64,000 nt of DNA, taken from assembly GCF_017896165.1 (NCBI RefSeq), contig NZ_JAFCNB010000008.1, positions 62,001 through 126,000 of the forward strand. Reading direction: 5' to 3'. This DNA comes from Microbispora oryzae. GTDB taxonomy: Bacteria > Actinomycetota > Actinomycetes > Streptosporangiales > Streptosporangiaceae. The notes below the pieces were generated by a model. The model made no database searches. It saw nothing but the letters and a program-made list of their open reading frames with translations, and was not told where the DNA came from. Both the position numbers and the translations under genes were made by a program. Within the stretch, counting starts at the first letter, position 1. Every line of letters starts with the position of its first letter. Of the stretch, positions 32,668 to 44,311 are shown in pieces.

Positions 32668-35364
32668 TCAGCTGCGCAGGCTCCACTGCTGGTTCGTGCC
32701 GCCGTTGCACGACCACAGAATGAGCTTCGTGCCGTTGGCCGTGCCGGCGCCGTTGGCGTCCACGCACAACCCTGACTGCACACCGGTGATGGTGCCGTTG
32801 GAGTTGAGGTTCCACTGCTGGTTGGTCTGTCCGTTGCAGTCCCAGATGATCACCTGGGTGCCGTTCGAGGTTCCCTGGTTGTTCGCGTCCAGGCACTTGT
32901 TGCCGAACACCTGCAACTGCTTGCCCGACGTGTACGTCCACCGCTGGCTGGTGCCGCCGCCGCAGTCCCACAGCTGCGCCTGAGCGCCGTTGGTCGCCGT
33001 GCCGCCGGTGACGTCCATGCATCGACCCGACTGGCCGCCCACGATCGTGACGTTCTGCTGGCTGTTCCCGCCGCCGTTTCCTTGCCTCACGAGCGATTTC
33101 GACTCAGCCGAACGGTTGCCCTGTGCGTCCACGACGTAGAGCCGATAATCACCGGCCGACGTCGGAACGGCGATGGAGGTCGCGGTTCCGCCTGCCTTGG
33201 TCATCGTGTTGCCGACGGCGAAGGAAGTCGTACCCGAGGGAGCGAGCCAGACCGTCTTGTTCGCATCGCCGGCGCTCCGGATGGGAATCGATGTCACACC
33301 GGCGGCGACGAACGTGCTGGCAGGCAGGACGTAATCCGGCAGAGAAAGATTGCTCTGGGGGATGATGTTCCTGTACGCATCCTCGAGTCCGGAGTTCACG
33401 GCGATGCCATAGGCCTGCGACGGCCAGACATAGTCGGAATACACGAGAATATCCTGGATCGTGCTGTTCGGCAGGTTCTTGTTGGAGACCTTGTTGATAG
33501 GACCGTACGTCTGAGTGATGCTCAGGTCATGCTTACGCCCGAAGTCATCGGAGTTGATGAGCGCGGTGAGATTCTTGTCCACGCTCAGGATGTTGTCGCG
33601 GAAGGTGATGTACGCCGAGCCTTCGTCCGGGTGGAGTCCGTACTTGTGACCGGACGGGACGCCCTGCAGATAATTGTTGGTGATTGTGGTTCCCGGCTGG
33701 CTGCCCAGTGTGTAGATGGGAGCCGTGTCGCCCAGGCGTTGCACGGTGTCAATGATCTGGTTGTAGCTGATGTTGTTGTTCTTCGCCGTGGTGGTCGGCC
33801 GGTTGGGCGCGATCGAGCCTGACGATCCGTCGAAGTTCCACCACCCCCAGCCGAGCGTTATGCCGGACCACGGGGTTTTCTCGATGCGGTTGTGCTGGAT
33901 GGTCAGGCCGTCGGCGAAGTACGCCGAGATGGGGCTGTGCCCGTTGAACAGCACGGCGCTGTCGTAAATGTAGTTGTTCTTGATCTCGATGTTCTTGGGC
34001 GCGCCTTCGACCTGGGCGGGATACTTCTCGTGGTTGGTCGAGGTGTAGTCCCCGATGTAGACATTCTGGGGATGGCCCACGGTGATGGCGGATCCGGCGA
34101 TGTCGTTCGTGAAGTTTCCGATCAACTGCGTGTTCACCACGTCGTTGACCATGTTGATTCCGTCGACGCCGGTGTGCTGTATCCGGTTGTTCTGCAGGAC
34201 GAGCCCGTCGGCGTTCTCGATCTGGATGATGCCGGGCGCCACGTCGACATTACGGTAGTAGTAGGCGTGGAAGTTCTGCTTGGCGTATACGAGCGCGCCG
34301 AGGTTGCCCTGCTGGGCCTGTTTGAACGACGACCCGGCCACGTTGAACAGGTTCCAGTCGGAGTGCTCGACCGTGAGGCCGGAGAAGGTGATGTTCCGGA
34401 CGCGACTGCTCGTGGAGGTTCCGGCGACCCTGAGAAGGGTGGACACGTTGTTCGGTGCGAAGACCGTCGCGGTCGACATGTTCTCGGAGGCCGCTTTGTA
34501 GTAGTACAGCGTGTGGCTCGTCTTGTCGAAGTAGAATTCGCCCGGCGTGTCGAGGAACTCGTAGGCGTTCATGACCTTGTGGGTGCCGCCGACCTGGGCG
34601 TTCCCGTTGAAGGCGCCTTGCGCGATAGCCGCTCCCGGCTGCTGGAACAGGGCGACACGGTTCGAGCCGTCAGTGGTGACCTGCCGGACTCCCACGATGG
34701 CCGTGGTCCAGGTCGTCGCCGTCTCTATTTCGATGTCGTCCTGATTGGCGGCGATAGCGGGAAAATCGCTCTGGCTGTACTTCGCTCCCGCGCACTGCGA
34801 ACCCGATTCCCACGCCCAGGGCGCCTGCCCCGCCGTGATGGTGTAGGTTCCGTAGCACCCGCCCGAGTTTATTGTCTTCGAAGCCATGTACGCTCGCTTG
34901 TCGTTGACGTAGAGCGCACGGAGCTTGTTGCTGCGATTCAGCGGGGCCTTCCAGATGTTGCCGCTGTGCTGGGTCCATCCGGTTACCTGGACGCCACCGT
35001 TGAGGATCGGCGTCTCGTTCTGGTACGCGGCGTAGATGACCCGGTAACCATTCGTGCCGGAGTCGGCCGGCGTGAAGTCGATGGTGCTGCTGACCGAATA
35101 GTCGCCCCCGCGGAGATACACATAGATGTCGCCTGACATGTTGCCGTTCACCGTGCGAACGACGTCCCTGGCGTGCTCCAGGGTTCTGAACGGTGACGCG
35201 ATCGTGCCAGGGTTGGCGTCGTTGCCGTCGGGGGCGACGTAGTAGGTCGCCTGTACCGCCGCCGAGGCCGCGGTACTACCTGCGAAGGCCGGCAGCAACA
35301 CAGCGGCGACGAACACCGCGAGCGCTGCTAACGCCTTCCCAGTAGTGGACAGGGCTGACTTCAC
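32668..35364 (-). CDS. Secreted right-handed beta-helix glycoside hydrolase (GH141-like) with C-terminal CBM13
   Basis: This 898-residue secreted protein has a signal peptide (KALAALAVFVAAVLLPAFAG, cleavage near AASA). A beta-helix catalytic region starts with the typical YYVAPDGNDANPGTIASPFR and runs to about residue 660 through many asparagine-ladder turns. A small beta domain follows, then a ricin-type CBM13 (about 770-898) with repeated WDCNGQTNQQW-type motifs. The N-terminal signature resembles GH141 enzymes acting on rhamnogalacturonan-II fucose or xylan; exact activity is unproven. GTG 35364 has AAAGGA upstream. It is one of three CBM13 enzymes in the window. Confidence 0.8.
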   Translation of the reverse strand: MKSALSTTGKALAALAVFVAAVLLPAFAGSTAASAAVQATYYVAPDGNDANPGTIASPFRTLEHARDVVRTVNGNMSGDIYVYLRGGDYSVSSTIDFTPADSGTNGYRVIYAAYQNETPILNGGVQVTGWTQHSGNIWKAPLNRSNKLRALYVNDKRAYMASKTINSGGCYGTYTITAGQAPWAWESGSQCAGAKYSQSDFPAIAANQDDIEIETATTWTTAIVGVRQVTTDGSNRVALFQQPGAAIAQGAFNGNAQVGGTHKVMNAYEFLDTPGEFYFDKTSHTLYYYKAASENMSTATVFAPNNVSTLLRVAGTSTSSRVRNITFSGLTVEHSDWNLFNVAGSSFKQAQQGNLGALVYAKQNFHAYYYRNVDVAPGIIQIENADGLVLQNNRIQHTGVDGINMVNDVVNTQLIGNFTNDIAGSAITVGHPQNVYIGDYTSTNHEKYPAQVEGAPKNIEIKNNYIYDSAVLFNGHSPISAYFADGLTIQHNRIEKTPWSGITLGWGWWNFDGSSGSIAPNRPTTTAKNNNISYNQIIDTVQRLGDTAPIYTLGSQPGTTITNNYLQGVPSGHKYGLHPDEGSAYITFRDNILSVDKNLTALINSDDFGRKHDLSITQTYGPINKVSNKNLPNSTIQDILVYSDYVWPSQAYGIAVNSGLEDAYRNIIPQSNLSLPDYVLPASTFVAAGVTSIPIRSAGDANKTVWLAPSGTTSFAVGNTMTKAGGTATSIAVPTSAGDYRLYVVDAQGNRSAESKSLVRQGNGGGNSQQNVTIVGGQSGRCMDVTGGTATNGAQAQLWDCGGGTSQRWTYTSGKQLQVFGNKCLDANNQGTSNGTQVIIWDCNGQTNQQWNLNSNGTITGVQSGLCVDANGAGTANGTKLILWSCNGGTNQQWSLRS

Positions 35365-36486
35365 GCTCTGTTCCTTTCGCTGGTTCCGAGCAAATGTGTT
35401 CACCACGCGATCACCCCGCCGCAGCAGAACTCATCGGGGTGTGGCGCCTGTCTTGCAGTAGAGGACATCGAGCGGAGGGCCGTGCGCCTTTTTCCGAGGC
35501 CGAGGGACCGGCCACCCTCACGCCATGCGCGGCGATCGCCGGTAGAGCGTGGGCTTTGGCAGGCTTATCGTCGGCGATGCCGAATGTCCGTGCCGCGGGA
35601 TGAGCGATGCCGGCCGGTCGTGCGCACCGAGCATTCGCCAAAGGCGGGTCATGGGCCCTCCAGTACGCGAAGGACGAGCTCGCCGGTGCTGGAGTAGCCC
35701 TGGTGGTCTGCCCCGGCGCCACGCTGACGAGGGTCACCGCCGCCCGGGGGCGAGAGGTCTCCTCACCGCACGCCCCAAGAATCCGTGGCAGACGTGGCTA
35801 CCATTTTGCGACCTCGTAACGTATAACGTATGCCGAATGATGCCTGGGGGTAATGTCGCATTAACAGGGGTGTCGTGCAAGAGTCGATGAAGCGGGAGAG
35901 GCGCACCTTCGCCCGCCCCAGCGCCGCGACGCCGGGCGATCTTCCGCGACATGGCGGACTACCCGTGGGTCGCGGTGGGACCCCGCCGTCCATACGGACG
36001 AGCAACCTGGCCACTCGTGGGTCCGATGTGCCAGCTCAGGGCCGGTGTCACCGTCGCCCCGCCGGCGCCCGGCAGCCTGGCGCCATCCTCCATGCGGTGC
36101 CCGCGGCCCGCCGGACCAGCCCGTCTTCCGGTGGGTTGAGGGAGGAAACCGCCTGCGTCAGCAGCGGTGAAACACATGTGCCGATGAAACTTTCATCGGC
36201 ACGAGCAGGAGGCGGCGAGGCGCGCGGCATCTCCATCTGGATAGTGAGGTCGCCACCCAGCCTTCGCATAGCCGTCTCGGCGGATGATGGATGATGCGGG
36301 ACACGCGCGGGATGATCACGCGAACGGCTTCCCGACGATCTCAGGAACGCTCTTGGGCCGATGAGGGGCGAGTCCGGGAGGGCTCAGGGCCATCCAAGAG
36401 CCTGTGACCGACCGCCTACTCAGCCTGCTCGGGAAGTTGTGAATTGCTCACTGTTTCCGCCGCCGCCTCTGGCGAAGGATCAAGGC
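35365..36486. other. Long intergenic region, no intact gene
   Basis: About 1.1 kb without a convincing gene. One short plus-strand stretch near 35655-35730 (ALQYAKDELAGAGVALVVCP) looks like decayed coding sequence, and the rest is featureless. A perfect 19-bp palindrome lies at 36181-36199. The ABC ATPase ribosome site GAAGGA is at the right end. Confidence 0.5.
36181..36199. promoter_or_regulatory. Perfect 19-bp LacI-type palindrome
   Basis: CCGATGAAACTTTCATCGG is a perfect palindrome around a central C. The GAAACTTTC core recurs at 44215-44223 and, as GAAAGTTTC, at 22757 and 22933, with a near copy at 50528-50542 upstream of the xylanase. Confidence 0.7.
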
Positions 36487-37419
36487 GTGACAGCGATTCA
36501 GGTGCACCACATCAGCAAGAGCTACGGCAGATTCCAGGCGGTCAACGACATATCGTTCGAGGTCGAGGCGGGAACGGTCTTCGCCTTGCTCGGCCGCAAC
36601 GGCGCGGGCAAGACCACGACGATCGAGTTGCTCACCGGGTTCCAGAAGCCGGACACCGGTTCGGTCAGTGTGCTGGGCCTCGACCCGATCAGGGACCGCG
36701 CCCAGGTGCGCGGCAACGTCGGCATCATGCTGCAGGAGGCCGGGTTCTTCCCCGACCTGACGGCCGGCCAGACGGTGGAGATCTGGCGTGACTTCACCCC
36801 CGCCGCGCGCCCCGCGAGCGAGGCGCTGGAGTTGGCGGGCCTGACCGCGAAGACGAAGACGAAGGTGCGGCAGTTGTCCGGCGGTGAGAAACGCCGTCTG
36901 GACCTGGCGCTGGCCCTGCTGGGCCGGCCCGACGTGCTGTTCCTGGACGAGCCGACAACCGGCATGGACCCCGAGGCCCGCCACAACACCTGGGAGGTCG
37001 TCCGCGACCTCGCCGCCCGGGGCACGACCGTGCTGCTGACCACCCACTACCTGGAGGAGGCCCAGCAACTGGCGACGAACCTGGCCATCATGGACAGGGG
37101 TGAGATCGTCGTCGGCGGCGAGATGGCGGAAACGCTCGCCGCGCGGGTGGGGCGGGTCTCGTTCGAGCTGCCGTCCATGATCTATCCCGGGGAACTTCCG
37201 CTGCCCGCGACCGTGCGGGGCAGGCTCGCCATGGTCCAGGCCGCCGATCCCGACCTGGTCGCCCAGACACTGCTGGGCTGGGCGAGCGAACGCGGCCTGC
37301 GCCTGCGCGGCCTGGAGGTCCGGACGGCCTCACTGGAAGACCTGTTCCTGGAACTGGCCCAAAACGACAAAACACCCGAAAGCGACCGCCCTGCCCAGGG
37401 TGGTGGCACCCGTGCGTGA
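36487..37419 (+). CDS. ABC transporter ATP-binding protein (drug-export type)
   Basis: This 310-residue ATPase has all ABC motifs: Walker A GRNGAGKTTT (about 38-46), Q-loop IMLQEAGFFPDL, signature LSGGEKRRLDLALAL, Walker B VLFLDEPTTGMD and the H-switch TTHYLEEAQ. The C-terminal extension (about 220-300) is like DrrA/CcmA-type exporters. It is followed by two permease genes with overlapping junctions and by a two-component system, so it probably exports a toxic compound or peptide. GTG 36487 with GAAGGA upstream is preferred over longer in-frame starts. Confidence 0.92.
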   Translation: MTAIQVHHISKSYGRFQAVNDISFEVEAGTVFALLGRNGAGKTTTIELLTGFQKPDTGSVSVLGLDPIRDRAQVRGNVGIMLQEAGFFPDLTAGQTVEIWRDFTPAARPASEALELAGLTAKTKTKVRQLSGGEKRRLDLALALLGRPDVLFLDEPTTGMDPEARHNTWEVVRDLAARGTTVLLTTHYLEEAQQLATNLAIMDRGEIVVGGEMAETLAARVGRVSFELPSMIYPGELPLPATVRGRLAMVQAADPDLVAQTLLGWASERGLRLRGLEVRTASLEDLFLELAQNDKTPESDRPAQGGGTRA

Positions 37420-38164
37420 GGTGCTGGCCGTGGCGCGGCTGGGCGGGCGGCTGTTCTGGGGCGACGGGCGGGCCGTCGGTGGCATCGCGGTGCTCAGCGT
37501 CTGCCTGGGCGCGGGCCTACCGTCGCTGATCGCCGCCTCCCTCAGGAGCCGCGACGTGGAGGTGGTGCTCGGCATGCATCTCGGCACGCTCGCCGTGGTC
37601 CTGACCATCGTCGCGACCACCCAGACGGCCGTGACGCTGTCGAGCAGGCGGGAGCTGCTGGTTCTCAAGCGGCTACGCGCCTCGGGCCTGCGCGGGCGGG
37701 CCATCATCGGCGGCGAGCTGGTCAACATCGTGACGCAGGCCGCTCTCCTGTCGGCCCTCGTCTCGGTGATTCTCTACACCTTCACCTACCTACCGCCACC
37801 GGCACTGCCGCTGCTGTTCGCGGCGTGCGTCGTCGCGGTGGCCGGGGTGCTGGCGCTGATCGGCGTCGTCTTCTCGATCGTGACCCGCCGCCCCGACCTG
37901 AACGCCCCCATCACGATCCCGTTCATGCTGGCCGGCGCGGTCGGGGCCGGAGCATTTGGGCCGTTCGTCACCGACCTCCTCCCCGGCTGGCTCCAGTGGA
38001 CACTCGACCTGCTGCCGACCGGAGCAATGGTCGAGATCGCCAGACTCGCCTACCGGGGCGGCGAGCTCACGACACTGACCGGACCCGTCCTGAACCTGAC
38101 CGTCTGGGCCCTCCTCGGCCTGGTCACCGTCCGCTTTCTCTTCCGGTGGGACCCACGCCGATGA
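37412..38164 (+). CDS. ABC-2-type exporter permease
   Basis: This 250-residue membrane protein has about six hydrophobic helices (IAVLSVCLGAGLPSLIAAS; TLAVVLTIVATTQTAVTL; LPLLFAACVVAVAGVLALIG) and ends with the FLFRWDPRR motif of DrrB/ABC-2 permeases. The linker ELLVLKRLRASGLRGR is typical of the coupling helix. GTG 37412 overlaps the ATPase gene and lies near AGGGTGG; GTG 37400 is an alternative. It shares its architecture with the next gene, suggesting a heterodimeric channel. Confidence 0.88.
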   Translation: MREVLAVARLGGRLFWGDGRAVGGIAVLSVCLGAGLPSLIAASLRSRDVEVVLGMHLGTLAVVLTIVATTQTAVTLSSRRELLVLKRLRASGLRGRAIIGGELVNIVTQAALLSALVSVILYTFTYLPPPALPLLFAACVVAVAGVLALIGVVFSIVTRRPDLNAPITIPFMLAGAVGAGAFGPFVTDLLPGWLQWTLDLLPTGAMVEIARLAYRGGELTTLTGPVLNLTVWALLGLVTVRFLFRWDPRR

Positions 38165-38919
38165 GCCTCACGGCCACTTACAAGCTGAGCGCCCGGCTGT
38201 TCTGGGGCGACAAGGGCATGCTGCTCGTCTCCGTGATCACCCCGCTGGGGCTGGCGATCGGGATGCCGGCGCTGATGCGCAACGTTCAGGCCGACGGCGT
38301 CACGGCCGCGGCGCAGACGTTCGTGGGGGCGCTCGCGCTCATCCTGTCGGGGACCGCGTTTCTGAACATCACCGTCGCCCTGGCCATGCGCCGCGACCAA
38401 CTCCTGCTCAAACGGCTGCGCACCACCCGGCTCACCGACCGGCAGATTCTCCTCGGCGAGATCGCTAACACCGTCACGCAGACGGTCGCCCTCATGATCG
38501 TGTCAGCCGTGGCCGTACGCCTCCTTGCCGATGTGCCGCTGCCGAGGAATCCGGTGCTGTTCGCGGCGTTCGCGGTCGCGGGTTCGGCGGTGCTGGCGAC
38601 GCTGGGGGTGGCCTGGACGGCCGCGATCCCGCGCGGGGAGCTCGCGGCGGCCATGACGATGCCGTTCTTCTTCCTGGCCGGTCTCGCGTCCGGGGCAATG
38701 GGCCCGATCATGAACCTGCTGCCCTCCTGGCTGCACCCACTCCTCGCCGCCCTGCCCACCAGCGCGGTGGTGGACGCGGTCCGCGCCTCCTACGGGCCGG
38801 GAACACTCGGCTCCGACCTGGCGGCGGCAGCCGTACCGACTCTGGTTCTGGCGGTGTGGGCTGGGGTCGCGCTGTTATCGATCAGGAGGTGGTTCCGCTG
38901 GGAGCCCAGGAAGTCATAA
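38161..38919 (+). CDS. ABC-2-type exporter permease, second subunit
   Basis: This 252-residue membrane protein is paralogous to the preceding permease: both open with RLFWGD near residue 15, carry LLLKRLRTTRLTDRQILLGE and end with RRWFRWEPRKS. Six hydrophobic segments are visible. The start ATG overlaps the previous stop as ATGA, so the two subunits are made together. The operon continues after 10 bases into a histidine kinase gene. Confidence 0.9.
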   Translation: MSLTATYKLSARLFWGDKGMLLVSVITPLGLAIGMPALMRNVQADGVTAAAQTFVGALALILSGTAFLNITVALAMRRDQLLLKRLRTTRLTDRQILLGEIANTVTQTVALMIVSAVAVRLLADVPLPRNPVLFAAFAVAGSAVLATLGVAWTAAIPRGELAAAMTMPFFFLAGLASGAMGPIMNLLPSWLHPLLAALPTSAVVDAVRASYGPGTLGSDLAAAAVPTLVLAVWAGVALLSIRRWFRWEPRKS

Positions 38920-38929
38920 TGGGCCGATC

Positions 38930-40066
38930 ATGAACTCCACGTCCGCGCGGCGGCTCGGAATCGCGCTGATCGTTCTGATCTCCGTCGGCTACACGATCAT
39001 CCCCCTCGTGGTCTCCCTCGCGACCACCTCCGCGTCGCTCAACGCCCGACTGCTCATAGTGCTGACCGCTTTCTACTGGCCGCACTTTCTTCATGTACGG
39101 CAGGCGTTCGCGGGTACCCGATCCCGCCGGCTCCTCGCGACACTGGCAGTGCAGGTGGTCGCCACCTACCTGCCGGAGGCCCTCGGGTTCACCAGTTGGT
39201 CCGCCGGAACCGCGCCGCTCCTGGCCGGGCCGGTGCTCCTGCTGCTCCCGCTGCGCTGGGGCGGCGTCCTGGTGATGATGATGGCGGCGGTGGAGTTCTG
39301 GTGGCTTCAGGGCATCTTCCACAACGTGACCGGCTCGTTCTTCTACGCCCTCACCATCCTTATCACCGGCGCCATGATCTACGTCGTCGTGCGACTGGTC
39401 CGGGTCACCGCCGAATTGGAGCAAGCGCGGGCCGACCTGGCGGAGGCGGCGGTGCTTAAGGAGCGGTTGCGGATCTCCCGCGACCTGCACGACGGGCTGG
39501 GCCACAGCCTCACCGCGATCGCGTTGAAGGGCGACCTGGCCTCCCGGCTCATGGACCGCGATCTCCCCTCCGCGAAGACCGAGGTCGGCATGCTGGTCCA
39601 GGTAGCGAGGGAGGCCGCGCAGGAGGTGCGTCAGGTGGCTCGCGGCTACCGGCGGTTGTCGCTCGCCGGTGAGGTGCACCGGGCCGCGGCGATGCTGGAA
39701 TCGGCCGGAATCGGCTGCCAGATCGATCTCGCCGAGACCACCCCTTCCCGCGAGCCGGACGAGGCTCTCGCCTGGGCCGTGCGCGAGGGTGTCACGAACA
39801 TCCTGCGGCACAGCCGCGCCACCACCTGTTCGATCACCACCTCGAACCTTGCGGGACGCACCCACCTGGAGATCGTCAACAACGGCCTCCCACCTGATGA
39901 CGCGCAAACCGCTACGGACCCGGTCGGTGATGGGCCTGTCGGTGCCCAGCCTCATGGTGGTGGGCTGGTCGGGCTGGTGGAGCGGGCTGCGCATGTGGGG
40001 GGCACGGTTGAGGCCGGGCGCACGTCCGAAGGCGGATTCCGGTTGACGATGGAGGTGCCGACGTGA
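38930..40066 (+). CDS. Sensor histidine kinase, NarL/DesK type
   Basis: This 378-residue kinase has five or six membrane helices (residues 8-155), a short linker coiled coil, the HisKA_3 phosphoacceptor box with His187 (RISRDLHDGLGHSLTAIALK) and a HATPase domain with N box WAVREGVTNILRHS and G box GGGLVGLVERAAHVGG. There is no extracellular sensor domain, so it probably senses through the membrane, as in DesK or exporter-linked sensors. It overlaps the response regulator start by 4 bases and follows the ABC exporter genes, which it presumably regulates. Confidence 0.92.
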   Translation: MNSTSARRLGIALIVLISVGYTIIPLVVSLATTSASLNARLLIVLTAFYWPHFLHVRQAFAGTRSRRLLATLAVQVVATYLPEALGFTSWSAGTAPLLAGPVLLLLPLRWGGVLVMMMAAVEFWWLQGIFHNVTGSFFYALTILITGAMIYVVVRLVRVTAELEQARADLAEAAVLKERLRISRDLHDGLGHSLTAIALKGDLASRLMDRDLPSAKTEVGMLVQVAREAAQEVRQVARGYRRLSLAGEVHRAAAMLESAGIGCQIDLAETTPSREPDEALAWAVREGVTNILRHSRATTCSITTSNLAGRTHLEIVNNGLPPDDAQTATDPVGDGPVGAQPHGGGLVGLVERAAHVGGTVEAGRTSEGGFRLTMEVPT

Positions 40067-40668
40067 TCCGCGTCCTCCTGGCCGAGGACATGCTCATGAT
40101 CCGGGCCGCGCTCACCGCCCTGCTGCGCCTGGAGTCCGACCTGGAGGTGGTGGCCGAGGTGACGCGCGGGGACGAGATCGTGCCCGCCGCGCTGCGGGTG
40201 CGGCCGGACGTGGCGATCGTCGACATCGACCTGCCCGTGCTGGACGGCATCAGCGCCGCCGCGCAACTGCGGGAGGTGCTCCCCTCCTGCCGCATCCTGG
40301 TGCTGACCGCGATGGGCCAGCCGGGTCAGGTACGGCGGGCATTGTCGGCGGGCATCGAGGCGTTCCTGGTCAAGGACGCCCCCGGCGACCGCCTGGCCGA
40401 CGCGATCAGGCGCACGGCAGCCGGGCTGCGGGTGCTTGACGCGGAACTGGTGGCCTCGGCGATGGAGCACGGAGAGAGCCCTCTCACTCCGCGCGAAACC
40501 ACAGTCCTCCGCGAAGCCGCCCGAGGGGCCTCCGCCGAGGAGATCGCCGCCCGGCTGCACCTGTCGGCGGGCACCGTACGCAACTACCTCACCGGCGCGA
40601 TCACCAAGACCGGCGCCCGCAACAAGATCGACGCCATCCGCGTCGCCGAGGACGCGGGCTGGCTGTGA
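40063..40668 (+). CDS. NarL-family response regulator
   Basis: This 201-residue regulator has a receiver domain with phosphoacceptor Asp54 (VAIVDIDLP), Thr near 82 (LVLTAMG), Lys104 (LVKDAP) and a C-terminal LuxR-type HTH (SPLTPRETTVLREAARGASA; RLHLSAGTVRNYLTGAITKT). GTG 40063 overlaps the kinase stop. It is the cognate partner of the upstream kinase and the probable activator of the exporter operon. Confidence 0.93.
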   Translation: MIRVLLAEDMLMIRAALTALLRLESDLEVVAEVTRGDEIVPAALRVRPDVAIVDIDLPVLDGISAAAQLREVLPSCRILVLTAMGQPGQVRRALSAGIEAFLVKDAPGDRLADAIRRTAAGLRVLDAELVASAMEHGESPLTPRETTVLREAARGASAEEIAARLHLSAGTVRNYLTGAITKTGARNKIDAIRVAEDAGWL

Positions 40669-40812
40669 TCCTCGGTCACGACACCACACAAAGACCAGCC
40701 ACACCGACCGCGCCCCCGCAACCGCACCCCCCTCCACACAAAACTCCAGTGCAGGCCGCAGGCGCACTCTGGAATCCCGCCGGGTCACCTGTGCGATGTC
40801 ACACGACATCAC

Positions 40813-41247
40813 TCAGGAGGGGAGCCCAACACCGGCGGCGAGGCGGCCGAGGGTGTCGTGCAGGGCCGCCCGCTCGGATGCCGCCAGCGACGCGGTGATC
40901 TCGTCGTCGAGCTCGCCGGCGGCAGCGGCGCACCTGGTCAGGAGTGCGGCACCGTGCTCGGTCAGGGTCAGCGTCTGGCGGCGGCGGTCGCCGGGGTCGC
41001 GCACGCGCTCGACGGCGCCCAGGCGCTCCAGGTGATCCGCGAGGGCGACCACCAGGCTGGGCGCGACGCCGAGGCGGGCGGCCAGGTCCTGCTGGGAGGC
41101 GGCGACCGTGCCGCTCTTCAGCGCGGCCATGAGGCCCACGTGTTTCGGCTTCAGGTCGTAGGCCTCGATCTTGGAAGCGAAGCGCTCCTGCATGACCGCG
41201 CCGAGCGTGCCCAGCCGGAAGGCGATCGTCTGCTTGACATCGTTCAT
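40813..41247 (-). CDS. MarR-family transcriptional regulator
   Basis: This 144-residue winged-helix regulator shows the MarR core (SQQDLAARLGVAPSLVVALA; VERVRDPGDRRRQTLTLTEH). It is divergent from a small membrane protein gene. A perfect inverted repeat overlaps its start codon, consistent with autoregulation and control of the divergent pair. Confidence 0.9.
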   Translation of the reverse strand: MNDVKQTIAFRLGTLGAVMQERFASKIEAYDLKPKHVGLMAALKSGTVAASQQDLAARLGVAPSLVVALADHLERLGAVERVRDPGDRRRQTLTLTEHGAALLTRCAAAAGELDDEITASLAASERAALHDTLGRLAAGVGLPS

Positions 41248-41271
41248 GGCCTGAATGATACAGTCAGGCCA
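41247..41271. promoter_or_regulatory. MarR operator: TGGCCTGA-N9-TCAGGCCA
   Basis: Perfect 8-bp arms at 41247-41254 and 41264-41271, overlapping the marR ATG and lying 38 bases upstream of the divergent DUF4267-like gene. Confidence 0.75.
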
Positions 41272-41308
41272 ATTGATTCAGGGCATGAACGATTCTTGAG
41301 GAGAATTA

Positions 41309-41659
41309 ATGGATATCGTGCTCGTCGTACTCAACGTCCTCGCCTCCCTCGGAGCAGCGGGGTCCAGCGTGGCGGGCGTCATCAAGCCGGCCCTCGGGCT
41401 CAGGTCTGACGAGGAGACCACCGCCGGTGTGCACTTCTACACCCGGGCGTACGCCGCGCGGGCCCTCCCGCTGGGACTGGTCACCGCGTTCGTCCTCGTC
41501 TGGGGGCCCTCGGCCGCGGTGGTCCCCCTGCTCGTCGTCTCCGGGCTCGCCCAGGTGGGCGACTCCGTGCTCGGCATCATGCGCCGTGACCCCGGCATGG
41601 CTCTCGGCGCGGGAGCCTTCGCCGTCATCCACCTGCTCGCCGCCATCCTGTGGAGCTGA
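41309..41659 (+). CDS. DUF4267-like small membrane protein
   Basis: This 116-residue protein has three or four hydrophobic helices (IVLVVLNVLASLGAAGSSVAG; LPLGLVTAFVLVWGPSAAVV; LGAGAFAVIHLLAAILW) and the RAYAARALPLGL motif typical of DUF4267 proteins. Function is unknown. GAGGAG precedes ATG 41309. It is divergent from and probably controlled by the MarR protein, and co-transcribed with the next gene. Confidence 0.8.
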   Translation: MDIVLVVLNVLASLGAAGSSVAGVIKPALGLRSDEETTAGVHFYTRAYAARALPLGLVTAFVLVWGPSAAVVPLLVVSGLAQVGDSVLGIMRRDPGMALGAGAFAVIHLLAAILWS

Positions 41660-41661
41660 CC

Positions 41662-41961
41662 GTGGATCTGATCTGGTTCGTCGCGGAGATGGCCGTCTAC
41701 GTCTCCGTCGGCTACTGGGGCTTCGCCCGCACCACCTGGCCACGCCGCCTGGGCATGGCGATCGGCGGCATCGTCCTGTTCGCCACAGTCTGGGGCCTCT
41801 ACTGCGCGCCCCTGGCCACCTTTCCGCTGGACGGAGCCGCCAAGGTCGCGGTCGAGGCCGCCTGGTTCGCCGCCGGAGCGGCGGCCCTCGTCGCCGCCCG
41901 CCGCACCCGAACGCGAGGGCGGCGGCCGACGGTCCGGCCGCCTGGCGCACCAGGGCGGTAA
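41662..41961 (+). CDS. YrdB-like (DUF2568) small membrane protein
   Basis: This protein of about 99 residues has three membrane helices and the signatures MAVYVSVGYWGF and GIVLFATVWGLYCAP of YrdB/DUF2568 proteins. GTG 41662 is preferred with GGAG upstream; GTG 41650 is an alternative overlapping the previous gene. Function is unknown. The C-terminal tail is basic and Pro/Arg-rich. Confidence 0.75.
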   Translation: MDLIWFVAEMAVYVSVGYWGFARTTWPRRLGMAIGGIVLFATVWGLYCAPLATFPLDGAAKVAVEAAWFAAGAAALVAARRTRTRGRRPTVRPPGAPGR

Positions 41962-42111
41962 GCACCCTCAGCGGCCGTGGAACCGCCAGAAGCGCAGCGT
42001 GAACAGCTCTGTCCGGAAAATGTCACGCGGGGAGTCCGGTTCGAAGTCGTTTTCCACCGTCTCGCGTCCACGTCGACCGAGCGTTCGGCGACCGGGCCTT
42101 TTACGTGACAA

Positions 42112-42143
42112 CGGCGGGCTCGGTGTTCACACCGAGCCCGCCG
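42112..42143 (-). terminator. Perfect 15-bp hairpin terminator of the GH62 gene
   Basis: Arms CGGCGGGCTCGGTGT and ACACCGAGCCCGCCG with a 2-nt loop, 61 bases past the GH62 stop codon on the minus strand. Confidence 0.8.
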
Positions 42144-42204
42144 CTTCGACCTCACCGGGTCCTGATCAGGAACGCCCGATCGGGGTCCGGTCCGGGTCAG
42201 GCCA

Positions 42205-44311
<2,107 letters not shown>

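Noticed and set aside
35607..35819. Short frame with ALQYAKDELAGAGVALVVCP resembling an SDR oxidoreductase
   Set aside because: Only about 20 residues look protein-like, with no Rossmann motif or catalytic YxxxK; too little to call even a pseudogene.
38930..40668. Two-component system as part of the carbohydrate regulon
   Set aside because: It is operonic with the ABC exporter genes (short gaps and overlaps) and the kinase has no extracellular sugar-sensing domain, so exporter control is the better reading.
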